Origin: Lithospermum erythrorhizon
Lineage: Eukaryota; Streptophyta; Magnoliopsida; Boraginales; Boraginaceae
DNA length: 64,000 nt
Assembly: GCA_019722365.1 (NCBI GenBank)
Contig: JADFUC010001010.1
Coordinates: 124,001-188,000 of the forward strand
Direction of reading: 5' to 3'
Of the stretch, positions 61,090 to 64,000 are shown one piece after another. The notes under the pieces are model-generated. The model saw only the letters and a list, made by a program, of their open reading frames with translations. It ran no database searches and was not told the origin of the DNA. The position numbers and the translations under genes are program-made. How positions within the stretch are numbered: the stretch's first letter is position 1; each line of letters starts with the position of its first letter.

Positions 61090-63000
61090 CTCGATTTCAC
61101 AAGAACTTCATTATATACAACGTTAGTTAGCTGTATATTCAGTTCCTGGATCACGATAAGTAGGTGGGACTATAAACACTTTCACGTCCTTTCCAGTATT
61201 CGCTCTAGACAAGGCAACGTAAAGTTGACCATGACAGAAAACTGGTTGTTTGAGATATAATCCGACATAGTTTAATGTCTGCCCTTGAGACTTATTAATA
61301 GTCATAGCAAAACACAATCGGACTGAAATTTGTCGTCTAACAAAAGGTATTAGGTATTGCTGTCCGTGGCTTGGTTTCCAATGGAATTTTATGTATCAAT
61401 GTTTTCCCTGTGTTGTCTTGATGCGATCACGGCACAAATTACATTAGGGAGGTTTTTTGCGGATGAGTCACAATTATTAGTTGCATAAGCCTTCTCTTGA
61501 ATGTTCTCAAAGAATAAGCGGATTGTTTCCTTTAAAATCCAATCTATGGCATGGCGATCCTTTAGACTCCAATTCGGATAATCACATAATCCGCCGTGCT
61601 TGCACTTTTGGCTACATCGTGCTTGTATAGATGACACAAAAGCTAACTTTGCAGGAACCTTTCAATGAGTTTGAAGTTGATATCATTGACAAATTCATTC
61701 TTGGGGCATAATATAGATCTCTTCATCATCTCAAAAGGTGCAGTTTCAAAAAGGGACATATCTGGATAAACATTATGAATGAGAGTTTCGAGTGATTCAT
61801 CGATAGAGGAATATGGTATGATCATTGGACGAGGAATTTTGATTTCTCCTCATAATTTGTAGGTTCAGGCCATCTCACCACTCTCATCGAAACTACATGA
61901 AAGCCGGATAGATCTTTTGCTACCATGTGCTAGTGAGCTTCAGTTTTGTTATATCTTCCCATAATGGTGGCTTACGATCTTTGGCGTCAACTTGTTCTTC
62001 CTCTTTCCTCGGTACCTTTAAAACTGACACCTAAAATCGCCGTCAAACACCACTAACTTCCCTCCAAACAGAGATTTGTTCTCACACAATTCTTGTAGAA
62101 GATGGTTCAAGGCATGTATTACTAATTTTTCAGCCATAGGAGCTTCGTCCCATATTATTATCCTTGAAATTACGATGAGTTAGAAGCATTTACTGCGGAA
62201 TGACATTTGGCGTTTAGCATTAGAACTCTTTCCCGTACATAGGGATTTTGAATCTTGAGTGAGCTGTACGTCCTCCTAGAAAGCAAAAGCTGCAATTCCC
62301 GATGATGCAACTATTAATCCTATATACCCTACCGGACCGTATGTGAAGCAGCAACTTACTTTTGTATAGAAAGCTTTTTACATTACCGCTGATCCATCAC
62401 AAAATATATACCGCGCTTCTTGTATGGCATCATGAAATACAATATCGAATGTAGTCTTTTGCTCGACGTTTAGTTGATTAATTGCAAGTAAATCCTCTTA
62501 CGAGCATTGAGGAGGTTCTTGTTCGAGAGAATATCTATATTTATTAAGCTCAAAATCAGATGTAATATATTTGAAAGGCACAAGATGGTATTCGTTGACA
62601 TCCTTCCCCAAAGATTCAAGAGTATCATTTATTCCTTACTTGAGAACAACAATGCGTGTTGATCTTGAGGATAGTTTGAATTCAGTTGTTTCCTTCGCAG
62701 ATCCTCTAAAATATGCTCATAATATGTTTCAACTGACTTTGCGAGTTTGAAGGTTTTGCGATGTGAAGGAGAGTCATGACAAGCATACCTCGGTTGGATG
62801 GCGTTACATAGGTAGAAGCTCCTTCCATTGTCTTATCAATGTCGCTGTCATTTATTTTGCAAGAGGCCTCTCATGTGAGCTGCTTTTTGAAAAGTCTCAC
62901 AATAAACTTCATTAACAAATCGAAGAGAATCAAATGATGTCGGGCTCCGGATGTTATTAAGAAGTACTCTTAAGGTAGTATCTTTAAGTTCTCCCCATAG
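61090..63000 (-). pseudogene. Helitron PIF1-type helicase domain, decayed
   Basis: Reading leftward on the minus strand: LNVEQKTTFDIVFHDAIQEA at about 62430-62490; a damaged Walker A zone (FTYGPVGY) and VASSGIAAFAF at about 62290-62370; Walker B IIWDEAPMAEKLVIHALN with FGGKLVVFDGDF at about 62040-62165; SIDESLETLIHNVYPDMSLF and CPKNEFVNDINFKL at 61650-61825; LPNVICAVIAS near 61430; [20 protein letters not shown] and [20 protein letters not shown] at 61150-61320; and the C-terminal [19 protein letters not shown]. This is the standard plant Helitron helicase order. The GxGKT Walker A is destroyed and several frame changes occur, so it is inactive, although the last about 80 residues are clean. 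Confidence 0.88.
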
Positions 63001-63970
63001 GATTAGTATTAAAGACTTCGATAGCGTATCCTTTTTTAACTTTTAGTCCGTTTGTTGAGAATCCCATACAGAATGCCTCGGAAAATCTTTGTATAGAAGC
63101 TTGAGCTCACTGCTAAAGTACGTGGCGTTAATGCTAAGAATTCGGTCAATAGTTCTTTTCAACCTTTCGCTCTTATGACTCTTCCAAATCAGCATCGTCT
63201 TCAAATTGGGTAGACTGAAAGTTAGGCAAGTGTACACATGGGCTACAGCATTGCGGATCATTCAAATAGAGGGAAGCCATAAATCCTCACCCAAATTGAA
63301 AACCCATCATGCGTGCAGAAATCGGTTATTTAAATTCGCATTTGATCCTTCCTTTATGCAGAACCAATCCGAAACATAACTTTATCATGTCCTTTATGTA
63401 TGTATTTGTACAGATACTTCAGCAATCGATATGCGGCAAATTTCAATATTCGGATGACGGTTAACCCGGTAACAACGAAGGGTTGTATGGTATAACGGCG
63501 ATTGTCAATATCACGCCTACAGCACTTTGGCGGAGTCTACCGTCTCTTCTCCGGTAGACAGGATAATTTCCCTTTCCATGTGTAGTGTAATTTGAGAATT
63601 CCTTTGGATAATGGTTCTTGCATTTGTCCTCTCTCATTCATACATTGTTTGGGTTTAGATTGCCACATGGACATAAATCGTATCAACCCCTTTGACGAGC
63701 CGTATAAATATAGATCTTTCTTCTTTATATGGAAGCTTTCTAGGAATTCTAGATTCGATCGTATGCTTCCGGGGTGAGGTACTTAGCTGATGGTTTGAAA
63801 TAATTAGAAAGTAGGCATGAAGCGGAACCACGTTTGCGGAATTTCGACTTCCTTGAACGGCTTATTCGATTGCTCAACGATTGTCCGCTGTGAATACATC
63901 GTTCGAGAATGTAGTTTTGCCTTGAAGACTCGACATAGAAGATAGATGCATTTGAGATTCCTTCCACTTC
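63001..63970 (-). pseudogene. Helitron Rep/N-terminal segment, decayed, may extend beyond the window
   Basis: The minus-strand frame 63043-63261 reads RNAVAHVYTCLTF, LIWKSHKSERLK and IDRILS, corresponding to the 'VYTxEFQKRGLPHxHxLI' Rep motif 2 zone of Helitron proteins followed by its usual K/R-rich continuation; the HxH itself has been lost. 63749-63967 gives another basic frame (SNRISRSRKSKFRKRG) at the place where the upstream Helitron-like domain is expected. Frames are broken. Confidence 0.6.
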
Positions 63971-64000
63971 TTTTTAAACACTAACGTCTACATCGGTGGG

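Overview
This is nuclear DNA from a flowering plant, almost certainly a eudicot. It is AT-rich, and its genes are split by short introns with clear GT..AG borders. The recognisable proteins belong to plant families: XPB helicase, ascorbate-type cytochrome b561, DUF1218, a ZCCHC8-like zinc-knuckle/PSP protein, ICME methylesterase, GH81 glucanase and a TBL O-acetyltransferase. Stowaway-like ends and 'tacggagta' scars are scattered about. I cannot name the species. Exon borders were read by eye from frame, splice sites and family knowledge, so allow a base or two of error.

Layout. 1-3.2 kb (-): 3'-truncated XPB whose helicase exons are clean but whose 5' exons carry many small deletions. 3.9-4.95 kb (-): a possible small unrecognised gene with a tandem array in an intron. 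7.7-8.9 kb (+): a DUF1218 locus with an intact exon 1 and a damaged exon 2. 9.6-14 kb (-): a cytochrome b561 tandem pair, one copy mostly intact and one a pseudogene. 14-22 kb: gene-poor, with decayed unrecognised coding pieces and an AT minisatellite. 22.2-25 kb (-): ZCCHC8-like gene. 26.8-31.6 kb (-): ICME-type methylesterase, 11 exons, complete. 34-35.2 kb (+): F-box pseudogene followed by a MITE. 35.6-37.6 kb (-): intronless GH81 endo-1,3-beta-glucanase, complete. 38.4-42.4 kb (+): coiled-coil tail-anchored protein, six exons, complete. 42.7-45.9 kb (-): TBL O-acetyltransferase, two exons, complete. 47.2-56.8 kb (-): an old Ty3/gypsy element of Tat type with both LTRs, a polypurine tract, decayed gag-pol and an antisense extra ORF region. 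59-64 kb (-): a decayed Helitron with RPA-like and PIF1-type helicase segments, running off the window.

The genes are independent housekeeping or cell-wall genes and form no operon or pathway. TBL (wall polysaccharide acetylation) and DUF1218 (a wall-related family) share a broad theme only. The main unusual patterns are deletion-type frameshifts limited to parts of otherwise clean genes, and the repeated finding that introns begin with tandem copies of the exon end and its splice donor. I found no convincing new biological system.
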